A stretch of DNA of 64,000 nt from Candidatus Flexicrinis affinis. Lineage in GTDB: Bacteria; Chloroflexota; Anaerolineae; Aggregatilineales; Phototrophicaceae. Below are positions 27,327-35,108 of the stretch, in pieces. The stretch is from assembly GCA_016716525.1 (NCBI GenBank), contig JADJWE010000002.1, positions 496,001 through 560,000 on the forward strand, written 5' to 3'. A model generated the notes under the pieces. That model saw nothing but the letters and a program-made list of their open reading frames with translations. It searched no databases and was not told the origin of the DNA. Each line of letters begins with the position of its first letter. Within the stretch, counting starts at the first letter, position 1. The translations under genes and the position numbers were made by a program.

Positions 27327-27355
27327 TTGACAAAATTTTTCGATTAGTCTAAAAA
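27327..27355 (+). promoter_or_regulatory. Strong promoter with DtxR/MntR-like half-site palindrome
   Basis: A perfect -35 TTGACA (27327-27332), 17 nt, then TAAAAA (27350-27355). The perfect palindrome TTAG-T-CTAA (27344-27352) overlaps the -10, inside a larger imperfect AAATTTTT / AAAAATT symmetry. TTAG...CTAA arms recall operators of DtxR-family metal repressors. The match is by eye. Confidence 0.6.
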
Positions 27356-27422
27356 TTGAAAGGTGTAACCAATTCGCGCCCGATCTACCGAGGACCGGGC
27401 GCCTTGAAAGGCTCTGAACGCA

Positions 27423-28448
27423 ATGACATCCCTTCGACTCATGGCCGCGGCTGCCCTGCTGCTTATCAGCCTGACCGCAGCGGCTCAACCCGATCCCATT
27501 CGCGTCGTCGCGACCACGACGCAGGCAAGCGACATCACCCGTATCCTGACCGACGGTCTCGACACCTTCGACATCACCAGCTTGATGGGCGCCGGTGTCG
27601 ACCCGCACCTCTACAAACCGACCGAGTCCGACATCCGCGCCATGAACGCCGCCCGCATGGTGGTTTACAGCGGTTTGCATCTCGAGGGCCAGTTCGACGC
27701 CGTCTTCGAAGCACTGTCCGAGCAGGGCGTGCTTATCTACGCGATGGGAAAGCCCGTCAAGGACGCCGGCTACATCGTGGGTTGGATGGATCCGGCACAG
27801 GCCACCGCCGGCACCGACGACCCGCACTTTTGGTTCGACCCGCGCAACTGGGAGATCACGGTGCTCGACCTCGCCGAGGCGCTCGGTGAACTCTCCCCCG
27901 AAAGCGCCGATGTCATCTCCGCCAACGCGGAAGCGTATGTCGAGAAGCTGCAGGTGTTGTTCACGTGGGCCGACGAAGCGATGCGCACCGTCCCCAAGGG
28001 GCAGCGCTACCTCGTGACATCGCACGACGCCTTCCAGTACTTCGGCGCGGCATTCGGCTGGCAGATGATGTCCGTGCAGGGCATCAGCACGGTCGACGAA
28101 GCGGGCGTGGGCGACATTCAGTCCACCGTGCAGTTCATCCTCGACAACGAGATCCCCGTGCTGTTCGTGGAGAGCAGCATCCCGCCCAATACCGTACAGG
28201 CCGTCCGCGAGGCCGTGCTGGCTGGCGGCGGATCGGTGCGAATCGGCGTACGCGAGCTGTACTCGGACGCGATGGGCGACCCGACCACCTTTGGCGGCAC
28301 GTACGTCGGCATGATCGCGTCCAATGTGCTGACCATCGTTCAGTCGTATCAGTGCGCGGGCGTGGACGAAGCCGCCGCGCCCGAATGGCCCGAATCGCTC
28401 GACCTTGAACTGCCGGAGGAGCTGACCGATGTTGACTGCAGCGCCTGA
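27423..28448 (+). CDS. Metal ABC transporter substrate-binding protein (Zn/Mn, TroA/ZnuA type)
   Basis: Exported cluster A-I metal-binding protein, 341 aa. The signal peptide is MTSLRLMAAAALLLISLTAAAQ. Predicted metal ligands sit at the canonical places: His62 (GAGVDPHLYKPT), His135 (TDDPHFWFDP), His201 (VTSHDAFQYF) and Asp282 (RELYSDAMG). Three His plus Asp fits Zn or Mn. There is no His-rich loop as in many ZnuA, which slightly favours manganese. It overlaps the ATPase gene by 20 bp and is first in a four-gene operon. Confidence 0.93.
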   Translation: MTSLRLMAAAALLLISLTAAAQPDPIRVVATTTQASDITRILTDGLDTFDITSLMGAGVDPHLYKPTESDIRAMNAARMVVYSGLHLEGQFDAVFEALSEQGVLIYAMGKPVKDAGYIVGWMDPAQATAGTDDPHFWFDPRNWEITVLDLAEALGELSPESADVISANAEAYVEKLQVLFTWADEAMRTVPKGQRYLVTSHDAFQYFGAAFGWQMMSVQGISTVDEAGVGDIQSTVQFILDNEIPVLFVESSIPPNTVQAVREAVLAGGGSVRIGVRELYSDAMGDPTTFGGTYVGMIASNVLTIVQSYQCAGVDEAAAPEWPESLDLELPEELTDVDCSA

Positions 28449-29241
28449 GTTACGCACCAACTCACACAAGCCGGCAGCCCTAGCGACAAAAATCGCACTC
28501 GAGGTCGACGACCTCACCGTCGCCTACAACAGCAAGCCGGCGATCTGGGATGTCGACCTGCACGTGCCGGAAGGCGTGCTGATGGCAATCGTGGGGCCGA
28601 ACGGCGCCGGCAAGTCGACGCTCATCAAAGCCGTGCTGGGCCTGATCCCGCGCGCTGCCGGCACCGCGACGTTCTACGGCAAGCCGTACGAGCAAGCGCG
28701 CCAGTGGGTCGGCTATGTCCCGCAGCGCGGCAGCGTGGACTGGGACTTTCCGACGTCGGTAATCGACGTGGTGAGCATGGGTCTGTACGGCAAGCTGGGG
28801 TGGTTTCGCCGCCCCGGACGCAGCGAACGCGAGCTGGCGCTGCACGCACTTGAACAGGTCGGCATGGCGGACTTCGCCGAGCGTCAGATCAGCCAGCTCA
28901 GCGGCGGCCAGCAGCAGCGGACATTCCTCGCCCGCGCGCTGGTTCAGGACGCGCGCATCTACTTCATGGACGAACCGTTCGCGGCGGTCGATGCCGTGAC
29001 CGAACGCGCCATCGTCAACATCCTGCGTCAACTGCGCGAAAGCGGAAAGACGGTACTGGTCGTCCATCATGACCTGCAGACTGTGCCGGAGTACTTCGAC
29101 TGGGTGACGTTGCTCAATGTCGAGGTGATCGCCAGCGGGCCAACCGCGGACACGTTCACGCCCGACCTGCTCCAGCGCACCTACGGCGGGCGCGTCAGCT
29201 ACCTGCATGGCGACGCCGCACCGGTCGCGACGGGGGACTAA
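28429..29241 (+). CDS. Metal ABC transporter ATP-binding protein
   Basis: ATPase of the Zn/Mn importer, 270 aa. Walker A GPNGAGKST, Q-loop GYVPQRGSVDWDFP (typical of metal-type ATPases), signature LSGGQQQRTFLARAL, Walker B IYFMDEPFAAVD and H-loop VVHHDLQTV are all present. The ATG at 28429 lies inside the end of the binding-protein gene, with GGAGGAG upstream. An N-terminal extension of about 25 residues precedes the nucleotide-binding fold. The permease gene starts 3 bp after its stop. Confidence 0.94.
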   Translation: MLTAAPELRTNSHKPAALATKIALEVDDLTVAYNSKPAIWDVDLHVPEGVLMAIVGPNGAGKSTLIKAVLGLIPRAAGTATFYGKPYEQARQWVGYVPQRGSVDWDFPTSVIDVVSMGLYGKLGWFRRPGRSERELALHALEQVGMADFAERQISQLSGGQQQRTFLARALVQDARIYFMDEPFAAVDAVTERAIVNILRQLRESGKTVLVVHHDLQTVPEYFDWVTLLNVEVIASGPTADTFTPDLLQRTYGGRVSYLHGDAAPVATGD

Positions 29242-29244
29242 GCG

Positions 29245-30573
29245 ATGGTCGCGCTTACCCCGCAAGATCGCCGGATCTGGATATTGATCGGCATGTTCGC
29301 GGCGGGCGTCGTGCTGTTCGTCCCGTTCAGCCAGCTCGCCCTCGGCGTCAATTACGATTACACACTGCGCACGGTCGCGTTGGGCGGCGCTCTGCTCGGC
29401 GTGGTCAGCGGCGTCTTGGGCAGTTTCGCAGTGCTGCGCCGCGAAAGCCTGATCGGCGACGCGCTGTCGCATGCCGCGCTGCCGGGTGTCGGTATCGCGT
29501 TCCTAATCGCCGGGCGTTCGTTGGGCGTGCTGCTCATCGGCGCAGCGATCGCCAGTTGGCTCGGCGTGCGCTTCATCAATGCCCTGACCCGCACAACGCG
29601 CATCAAGCAGGACACAGCGATGGGCATCGTGCTGGCGGCGTGGTTTGCGCTGGGCATCGCCCTATTGACGTACATCCAATCGCTGCCGAACGCCAGCCAA
29701 GCCGGGCTCGACAAGTTCATCTTCGGGCAGGCGGCGGCCATCGTCGAATCCGACGTGCAGTTGATCGCCGTGGTCGGTGCAATCTCGTTCGTCGTACTGG
29801 GGCTGTTTTGGAAGGAGTTCAAGCTCATCACGTTCGACTTCGAGTTCGCCGCGGCCAACGGCTTCCGGGTCGGGTTCCTCGGTGCGCTGTTGTCGACGCT
29901 GATCGTCGTCGCGATCGTGCTGGGCTTGCAGCTTGCCGGCGTCATTCTGATGGTCGGCATGCTGATCGCGCCCGGGATCGCCGCGCGCCAATGGACGCAT
30001 AAGCTCGGCCAGATGGTGCTGCTTTCCGGCGTATTCGGCGCCTTCGCGGGCGGTGTCGGCGCGATCCTGAGCGCGCTCGACGTCGACCTACCGACCGGCC
30101 CGATGATTATCGTCGTGGCGTTTGCGGTAGTGCTGCTGTCGCTGGCTGTCGCGCCTGACCGCGGCCTGCTGTGGACGTCTCTGCAACGCCGGTCGGACGC
30201 GCGCCGGTTCGCGGCCATCAATACGCTTAACGACATTTACCGCTATGCCGAAGCGCACGGCGGAGTCAACCATACTGTCCCGTCCGATATCGTCATCGGC
30301 GTACGCGGCCGATCCGGCATCGCCGGGCTGCGCGCACTGACGCAGGACGGCATGATCGTACGGACTGAAGACGGCTGGCGGCTGACCGACGCCGGCGCCG
30401 ACACGGCGGGCCGACAAGCAGAAAGTCTGCGCTTGTGGGACGTCTATCGCACATTTGGCGAAGCGCTTGACCTGCCCGCGGTGCCGGAAGACCGCCTGCG
30501 CGACATTCGCGACGTGCTGTCACCCGACGATATCGAGGCGCTCGTGTGGGCGTCCGCGGAGGACAAACGCTGA
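29245..30573 (+). CDS. Metal ABC transporter permease with C-terminal winged-helix domain
   Basis: ABC-3 family membrane subunit, 442 aa. Residues about 15-305 form eight or nine helices with the family loop VSGVLGSFAVLRRESLIGDALSHAALPGVGIAF and QLAGVILMVGMLIAPGIAARQW. The last about 130 residues are soluble: RRFAAINTLNDIYRYAEAHG, SGIAGLRALTQDGMIVRTEDGWRLTDAG, then an acidic tail. This reads as a DtxR-like or MarR-like winged helix. Plain ABC-3 permeases end near residue 280-300. It overlaps the second permease gene by 1 bp (TGATG). The fused domain suggests self-sensing, which is inference. Confidence 0.9.
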   Translation: MVALTPQDRRIWILIGMFAAGVVLFVPFSQLALGVNYDYTLRTVALGGALLGVVSGVLGSFAVLRRESLIGDALSHAALPGVGIAFLIAGRSLGVLLIGAAIASWLGVRFINALTRTTRIKQDTAMGIVLAAWFALGIALLTYIQSLPNASQAGLDKFIFGQAAAIVESDVQLIAVVGAISFVVLGLFWKEFKLITFDFEFAAANGFRVGFLGALLSTLIVVAIVLGLQLAGVILMVGMLIAPGIAARQWTHKLGQMVLLSGVFGAFAGGVGAILSALDVDLPTGPMIIVVAFAVVLLSLAVAPDRGLLWTSLQRRSDARRFAAINTLNDIYRYAEAHGGVNHTVPSDIVIGVRGRSGIAGLRALTQDGMIVRTEDGWRLTDAGADTAGRQAESLRLWDVYRTFGEALDLPAVPEDRLRDIRDVLSPDDIEALVWASAEDKR

Positions 30574-32078
30574 TGGAAGGCATCGAACAGATCCTCATCT
30601 CAATCCTGCTCAACTTTGTCGGCCGCGAAGAGATGAACGCATTCCTGCGCGACCCGCGCAGCGCCGCGGTCATCGTCGGCGCCCTGATCGCGCTCTCCGG
30701 CGCGCTGCTGGGGACGTTTCTGCTGCTGCGCGGCATGGCCCTCACCAGCGACGCCATCAGCCATACCGTGCTGCTGGGTATCGTCGTCGCGTTCCTTGTG
30801 ATGACCGGCCTGCTCGGGCTTGAGGCCGACCTGTCCTCGCCGTGGCTGATCATCGGCGCGGCCGGGGCCGGCGTAGCGACCGTCGTACTCACCGAGGCGA
30901 TCTACCGATCCGGACTGGTCAAGCAGGACGCGGCGCTCGGCCTCGCGTTTCCGCTGTTGTTTGCGGTCGCCATCATCCTCGTTTCGCGTTTTGCCGACGA
31001 CGTGCATCTGGACGCCGACTCGGTCATGGTCGGAGAGATCGGGGTGGCATGGGCCAACACGAACAGTCACTGCCTCGGTCCGTGCGAAACGGTCACGGTC
31101 ACCGAGGACGACCCGCGCGCCGAGATCACGCGGCAATGCACCAACTGTCGCGAACTGGGAATCAGCCCGCGCGATGCGGCCGCCGAATTCGTGGAAGTGT
31201 GCAGCAATTGCGGCACCTACTCCGCCGCCCAAGCGTACCGCGAAGGCTTCACCGAAATCGAGCCGCAGCTCGTGTTCTGGCCCAAGTCGATCACCGTGAC
31301 CGGCCTCATGGCGCTGCTCACGGTCGGGTTCGTCGCGCTCTTCTATAAGGAACTCAAGCTCTCGACATTCGACGCCGCGTTGGCCCGTTCGCTCGGGTTT
31401 CGGCCCGGCCTCATCAGCTACGCCCTGATGGTGCTGGTCAGCCTCGTCGCGGTCGGTGCGTTCGACGCCGTTGGCTCGATCCTCGTGATCGCGTTTTTCA
31501 TCATCCCGCCAGCCGCTGCGTATCTGCTCTCAGACCGTCTTGGCGTGATGCTGCTGATCAGCCCGCTGATTGGTACGCTGGGCGCGGTGTTCGGCTACGA
31601 TCTGGCCCGTGGGCACCTGTTCGGCGTGATCGAACTTTCGCCGGTGCTGGCGTGGCTCAACAGCACGTTCGACATGGCGCTGGTCGAGCAGTGGGATACG
31701 TCGATCTCGGCGTCGATGGTGCTGATGTTGTTTGGGATTTTCGTGCTGTGCTGGGTACTGTCGCCCAAGTACGGCCTGATCTCGACGTCTCTGCGGCGCG
31801 CGGCTCAGCGCAAGCAGTTCGACGATCAGGTTGTGCTCGGTCATGTGTACAACCACAGCGGCACCGAGCGTGCCGCCGAAGAACTGGCGGTGGACCACTT
31901 GCACGAGCACTTCCGGTGGACGCCGCGCAAGATGCAGCGGGTATTGTCACGTTTGCAGGCGTCGGCACTGGTCAAGGTGGATGGTCGCGTGGTGACGTTG
32001 ACGGCGCTCGGCAGCGATGCGATACACACGTTCCGCGCGCAGTATCTGAGCAGCACGCCCGCGCCGATTGCCGGCTGA
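30573..32078 (+). CDS. Metal ABC transporter permease with six-Cys insertion and C-terminal winged-helix domain
   Basis: Second ABC-3 permease, 501 aa from the ATG at 30573 (an upstream GTG would add nine residues). Family motifs: LLGTFLLLRGMALTSDAISHTVLLGIVVAF and FDAVGSILVIAFFIIPPAAAYLL. About residues 155-235 form an insertion not found in ordinary members, with C167xxxC171, C189xxC192 and C210xxC213. This is a zinc-ribbon- or rubredoxin-like arrangement placed in a loop between helices. The C terminus (about 410-501) is a soluble winged-helix-like domain (HFRWTPRKMQRVLSRLQASALVKVDGRVVTLTALG). It is last in the metal operon, its stop 17 bp from the convergent anti-sigma gene. Confidence 0.9.
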   Translation: MEGIEQILISILLNFVGREEMNAFLRDPRSAAVIVGALIALSGALLGTFLLLRGMALTSDAISHTVLLGIVVAFLVMTGLLGLEADLSSPWLIIGAAGAGVATVVLTEAIYRSGLVKQDAALGLAFPLLFAVAIILVSRFADDVHLDADSVMVGEIGVAWANTNSHCLGPCETVTVTEDDPRAEITRQCTNCRELGISPRDAAAEFVEVCSNCGTYSAAQAYREGFTEIEPQLVFWPKSITVTGLMALLTVGFVALFYKELKLSTFDAALARSLGFRPGLISYALMVLVSLVAVGAFDAVGSILVIAFFIIPPAAAYLLSDRLGVMLLISPLIGTLGAVFGYDLARGHLFGVIELSPVLAWLNSTFDMALVEQWDTSISASMVLMLFGIFVLCWVLSPKYGLISTSLRRAAQRKQFDDQVVLGHVYNHSGTERAAEELAVDHLHEHFRWTPRKMQRVLSRLQASALVKVDGRVVTLTALGSDAIHTFRAQYLSSTPAPIAG

Positions 32079-32094
32079 TCGAGGCGCAGCGCCG

Positions 32095-32790
32095 TCAGCC
32101 TTCGCCCTCGGCCCTTGATCGGGACTGCCAGCGTACGACCGGCCCGGACGTCGGCCCGGGGCTGCCGCCCAACGGTTCGCGCGTCACGCCGAGGATGTCG
32201 AACGAGTCACCGAGCAGGGTCGCATCGAACGTCAGCGCGCCGCGGCCAGTGTCGTCGACACGAAAGACGCCGAGGCTGGTGAGTGTTTCTCCACGCCGGA
32301 CCCACGCCTGATACGCCGCATCGGGCGTCAGCTCGGGGAAGTTCTGCGCGATCAGCACGGCCTCACCCTCGCCCGCCGTCCAGATTACGCGGCCGGTCGC
32401 GCCAGTCGCTTCGCCTTCGGCAGCGGTCGGCAGATTGACCTCGCGCAGTTCGGGCGCGGGCGGGCGGCTCATCCAAAACACGTTGGTGACGATCAGCAGC
32501 AGGACGGCGGCAGCTGCGGCGGCCCAGCCCAGCCCGCCCCGCGAGCGGCGGCGGGACGTGCGCGCAGCCTCCAGCACGGACCCCAACAGGTGCGGCGGCG
32601 GGGCGACCTGCGCGACGTGCGCCGCCAAATCACCGTCCAGCCCGCGCAGGCTCGCCCACGAGTCGGCCAAGCCCGGGCAGTCGCTCAAGCCCGCCTCGAT
32701 CCGCTTGACCTCGTCGTCATCGGCCGCGCCGATGGCGTATGCGGCCAAAAGGTCGCGAAGTTCGTCACATGCTTTGCTGCGTTCGTTCAT
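32095..32790 (-). CDS. Anti-sigma factor, RskA-like
   Basis: Membrane-anchored anti-sigma factor, 231 aa. The N-terminal cytoplasmic part (residues about 1-80: CDELRDLLAAYAIGAADDDEVKRIEAGLSDCP) is the sigma-binding anti-sigma domain. One membrane segment follows (about 87-107: GWAAAAAAVLLLIVTNVFW), then an exported RskA domain with AYQAWVRRGETLTSLGVFRVDDTGRG and FDILGVTREPLGGSPGPTSGPVV. Its gene follows the ECF sigma gene by 50 bp on the same strand, so they form a sigma/anti-sigma pair. The N terminus lacks the HxxxCxxC zinc motif found in the other anti-sigma factor of this window. Confidence 0.92.
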   Translation of the reverse strand: MNERSKACDELRDLLAAYAIGAADDDEVKRIEAGLSDCPGLADSWASLRGLDGDLAAHVAQVAPPPHLLGSVLEAARTSRRRSRGGLGWAAAAAAVLLLIVTNVFWMSRPPAPELREVNLPTAAEGEATGATGRVIWTAGEGEAVLIAQNFPELTPDAAYQAWVRRGETLTSLGVFRVDDTGRGALTFDATLLGDSFDILGVTREPLGGSPGPTSGPVVRWQSRSRAEGEG

Positions 32791-32840
32791 TCTGCCGTTA
32801 CATCTCGTGCTTCATACTATCTATCGTTTACTGGCGTCCT

Positions 32841-33374
32841 TCAGGATTTGTCATTGAGCATCGCGCGCAGTTTATGCAAGCCGAGGCGCAAGCGCGTCTT
32901 GACCGTCCCCAGCGGCAGGTTGAGCCGTGCGGCCAGTTCGCTGTGCTTCAACCCGCGGAAGTACGCCAGCCGAATCACGTCGCGCTGCTCGACCGGCAGA
33001 GCGTTCAGCAGCGCAAGCAGTTCCCCAGCCTCCACAGTCGCTGCCGACTCGTCACGTTCTGCTTCGATCTCGTCATACAAGGCGACATCGCGTCCATTGG
33101 CGCGTATTTCCTTGCGCAACCGGTCGATGGCCGTATAGCGGGCCAGCGTCAGCAGCCAACTGTGAAACTGCCCCTTTGACGGGTCCCACGCCTGCGGGTT
33201 GTTCCACACCTTCATGAACGTATCCTGCGTGGCTTCCTGAGCGAGGGCTTCGTCCTGCAACACGCACACCACAAGGCTGTACACGCGGGTGCTGTACTGT
33301 GCAAACAGCACCGCGAGGGCAGAGTCGTCCCCGTGGGCCATTCGTTTCAGCAGTTCAGCAACCTCTAATCTCAT
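32841..33374 (-). CDS. RNA polymerase ECF sigma factor
   Basis: Extracytoplasmic-function sigma-70 factor, 177 aa. Region 2 (LFAQYSTRVYSLVVCVLQ, AQEATQDTFMKVWNNPQAWDPSKGQFHSWLLTLARYTAIDRLRK) and region 4 (LNALPVEQRDVIRLAYFRGLKHSELAARLNLPLGTVKTRLRLGLHKLR) are complete. It resembles the SigK-like ECF group that pairs with RskA anti-sigmas. The ATG at 33374 is preferred; a TTG seven codons earlier has its AAGGCGG too close. It is divergent from the COG4315 secreted protein gene, which may be a target. Confidence 0.93.
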   Translation of the reverse strand: MRLEVAELLKRMAHGDDSALAVLFAQYSTRVYSLVVCVLQDEALAQEATQDTFMKVWNNPQAWDPSKGQFHSWLLTLARYTAIDRLRKEIRANGRDVALYDEIEAERDESAATVEAGELLALLNALPVEQRDVIRLAYFRGLKHSELAARLNLPLGTVKTRLRLGLHKLRAMLNDKS

Positions 33375-33420
33375 TTGCGCGCCTGACAAATCCAAACCGC
33401 CTTCTACAACGATAGCTTAC

Positions 33421-33437
33421 TGGAAGTGAACCTTCCA
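33421..33437. promoter_or_regulatory. Inverted repeat in the sigma / COG4315 divergent promoter region
   Basis: TGGAAG-TGAAC-CTTCCA: a perfect 6-bp inverted repeat with a 5-nt centre, 37 bp before the COG4315 gene and 47 bp before the sigma ATG. Possible operator; no function is asserted. Confidence 0.35.
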
Positions 33438-33473
33438 ACCTGAGTTTCACTCACGAGTACCGAGGAGAGCACT

Positions 33474-34226
33474 ATGTTTCGCCGTTTAGTGATCGTTGGA
33501 TTCCTTGCCCTACTGCTGGCACTACTGCTCGCGCCGGTGAGCGCACAGGAGATGCTGCCGGCCACGCTCAACGTCTCCGGCGGCCCCGGGGGAGTCGGGT
33601 CGTATTTGGTCGCGGATAACGGCATGACCGTCTATTCGTTCAAGCGTGATGGCCTCGGCGCGTCGAACTGCGTCGACAACTGTGCGGCCGCTTGGCCCCC
33701 GTACACCGTCGAAAGCGCCGACGGCCTGACCCTCGGCGAGGGCATCCCGGGCGAGATCGGCACCATCACCCGCGCCGACGGCACGCTGCAGGTCACGTAT
33801 AACGACATGCCGCTGTACTTCTGGCAAAACGACGCCGCACCGGGTGACGTCACCGGCCACAACTTCCGTACGGTGTGGCTGGTTGTCCCGCCTGCGCATG
33901 TCTATGCACAGAATACCGCCGATCACGGCATCGTGCTTGTCGGATCGAACGGTTTCACGCTGTACACCCTCGGGCCAGACACTCCCAACACCAGCGTGTG
34001 CTATGACCAGTGCGCCGTCGCGTGGCCGCCGGTAGTGGTCGATGACGCCAATGCGCTTGTCACCGCCAGCAACCTGCCCGGCGTGTTCTCGACCTTTGAG
34101 CGCACCGACGGCACGATTCAGGTCGCCTACAACGGCTGGCCGCTGTACTACTGGCAGAACGACTCCGTCCGTGGCGATACGACCGGGCACCTCGTGAATG
34201 ACGTGTGGTTCGTCGCCAAGCCGTGA
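33474..34226 (+). CDS. Secreted COG4315-type protein with two repeats
   Basis: Exported protein, 250 aa, signal peptide about residues 1-24 (ending APVSAQ). The rest is a tandem duplication of the COG4315 unit. Repeat 1 runs YLVADNGMTVYSFKRDGLGASNCVDNCAAAWPP to LYFWQNDAAPGDVTGHNF; repeat 2 runs VLVGSNGFTLYTLGPDTPNTSVCYDQCAVAWPP to LYYWQNDSVRGDTTGHLV. Each has a Cys pair (CxxxC) and the Yx(F/W/Y)xxD motif. The role of the family is unknown; it occurs in the envelope and near redox proteins. GAGGAG precedes the ATG. It lies divergent to an ECF sigma gene. Confidence 0.9.
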   Translation: MFRRLVIVGFLALLLALLLAPVSAQEMLPATLNVSGGPGGVGSYLVADNGMTVYSFKRDGLGASNCVDNCAAAWPPYTVESADGLTLGEGIPGEIGTITRADGTLQVTYNDMPLYFWQNDAAPGDVTGHNFRTVWLVVPPAHVYAQNTADHGIVLVGSNGFTLYTLGPDTPNTSVCYDQCAVAWPPVVVDDANALVTASNLPGVFSTFERTDGTIQVAYNGWPLYYWQNDSVRGDTTGHLVNDVWFVAKP

Positions 34227-34263
34227 TGTCGGTGGCGGATCGTAAGTAACCAGAGTTCGACAG

Positions 34264-34290
34264 ACCGGGGGTGCGCACAGCACTCCCGGT
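34264..34290. terminator. Hairpin between convergent genes
   Basis: ACCGGGGGTGC / GCACTCCCGGT (11 bp with one G-T wobble), 5-nt loop, followed by TTCGTCT. It sits between the COG4315 gene and DUF3891, which converge here. Confidence 0.7.
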
Positions 34291-34301
34291 TTCGTCTCAC
34301 G

Positions 34302-35108
34302 CTAGGCGCGCATGACCGTCCACACCTGTTCGACATACGGCGCCTCGGCCAGCGCGGACAGGGGATCTGGCGTGTCAGGCGCGATCATGCGCCCGCGCGC
34401 GGTCGTGGTCAGCGGGGAGTCGTGGAACGGGTACGGGTCCAGCGTCACGCATCCCTCGCCTGCCGGAGTCAGCACGATTTCCTTTTCGTCGCCCAAACTA
34501 CGCGGTACCTTCGGGAAGTTGTAGGGCTTCTGCAGCGTGGGATGTCGCAGGTTCAAGATAATCGCCAGCGCGTCGAAGAACTGGAGACGGCGGTAGTTCG
34601 CCATCAGCGCATCGGGCGTGCAGAATGCGGCAACGGCAGGATCGGCCATGCATACGTCGCGCAGGCGCGTTTGGCGCATGTCCTCCGCCGCGAGCATCGA
34701 CTCGGCGGCCGGTTTCAGCGCAGGCGGGATGATATCGATCGACGCGTTCATCACGCCGTAACGCCCGTTGTAAAGGCCGGTCGTGTGCATCGACGCCAGC
34801 AGCCCGCAGTACGGGTGATAGGCTTCGGCTACTTCCGGCGAGATCGCGTGCGGGCGCATCAGCGTCGGCCACGGCGTATCGGCGAGATTGTACGGCAGGT
34901 TCGTGCTCGGGTCGATCAGAGGATCGGCGTCGATTTCAATCCATCCGTCGTCATGGTGTGCGGTCACCCACACCATCAGATCGTCAGGCATGAGCGGCCC
35001 GAACGCGCCGCCGCCAAACGCTTCGGCGAATTGACCGCTCAGGGCTGCGTGGTCGATATGCCGGATGACGAATCGAGGCATGCCCGCGGGAGCTGTCTGC
35101 ACGATCAT
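34302..35108 (-). CDS. DUF3891 family protein
   Basis: Soluble 268-residue protein of the DUF3891 family, function unknown. Family markers are FVIRHIDHAALSGQFAEAFGG, WVTAHHDDGWIEID with a His-His-Asp-Asp cluster, and GLLASMHTTGLYNGRYG. Such His/Asp clusters suggest a metal-dependent HD-like hydrolase, which is inference. The ATG overlaps the stop of the upstream LuxR/NB-ARC regulator (ATGA), so the two are co-translated. Confidence 0.9.
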   Translation of the reverse strand: MIVQTAPAGMPRFVIRHIDHAALSGQFAEAFGGGAFGPLMPDDLMVWVTAHHDDGWIEIDADPLIDPSTNLPYNLADTPWPTLMRPHAISPEVAEAYHPYCGLLASMHTTGLYNGRYGVMNASIDIIPPALKPAAESMLAAEDMRQTRLRDVCMADPAVAAFCTPDALMANYRRLQFFDALAIILNLRHPTLQKPYNFPKVPRSLGDEKEIVLTPAGEGCVTLDPYPFHDSPLTTTARGRMIAPDTPDPLSALAEAPYVEQVWTVMRA

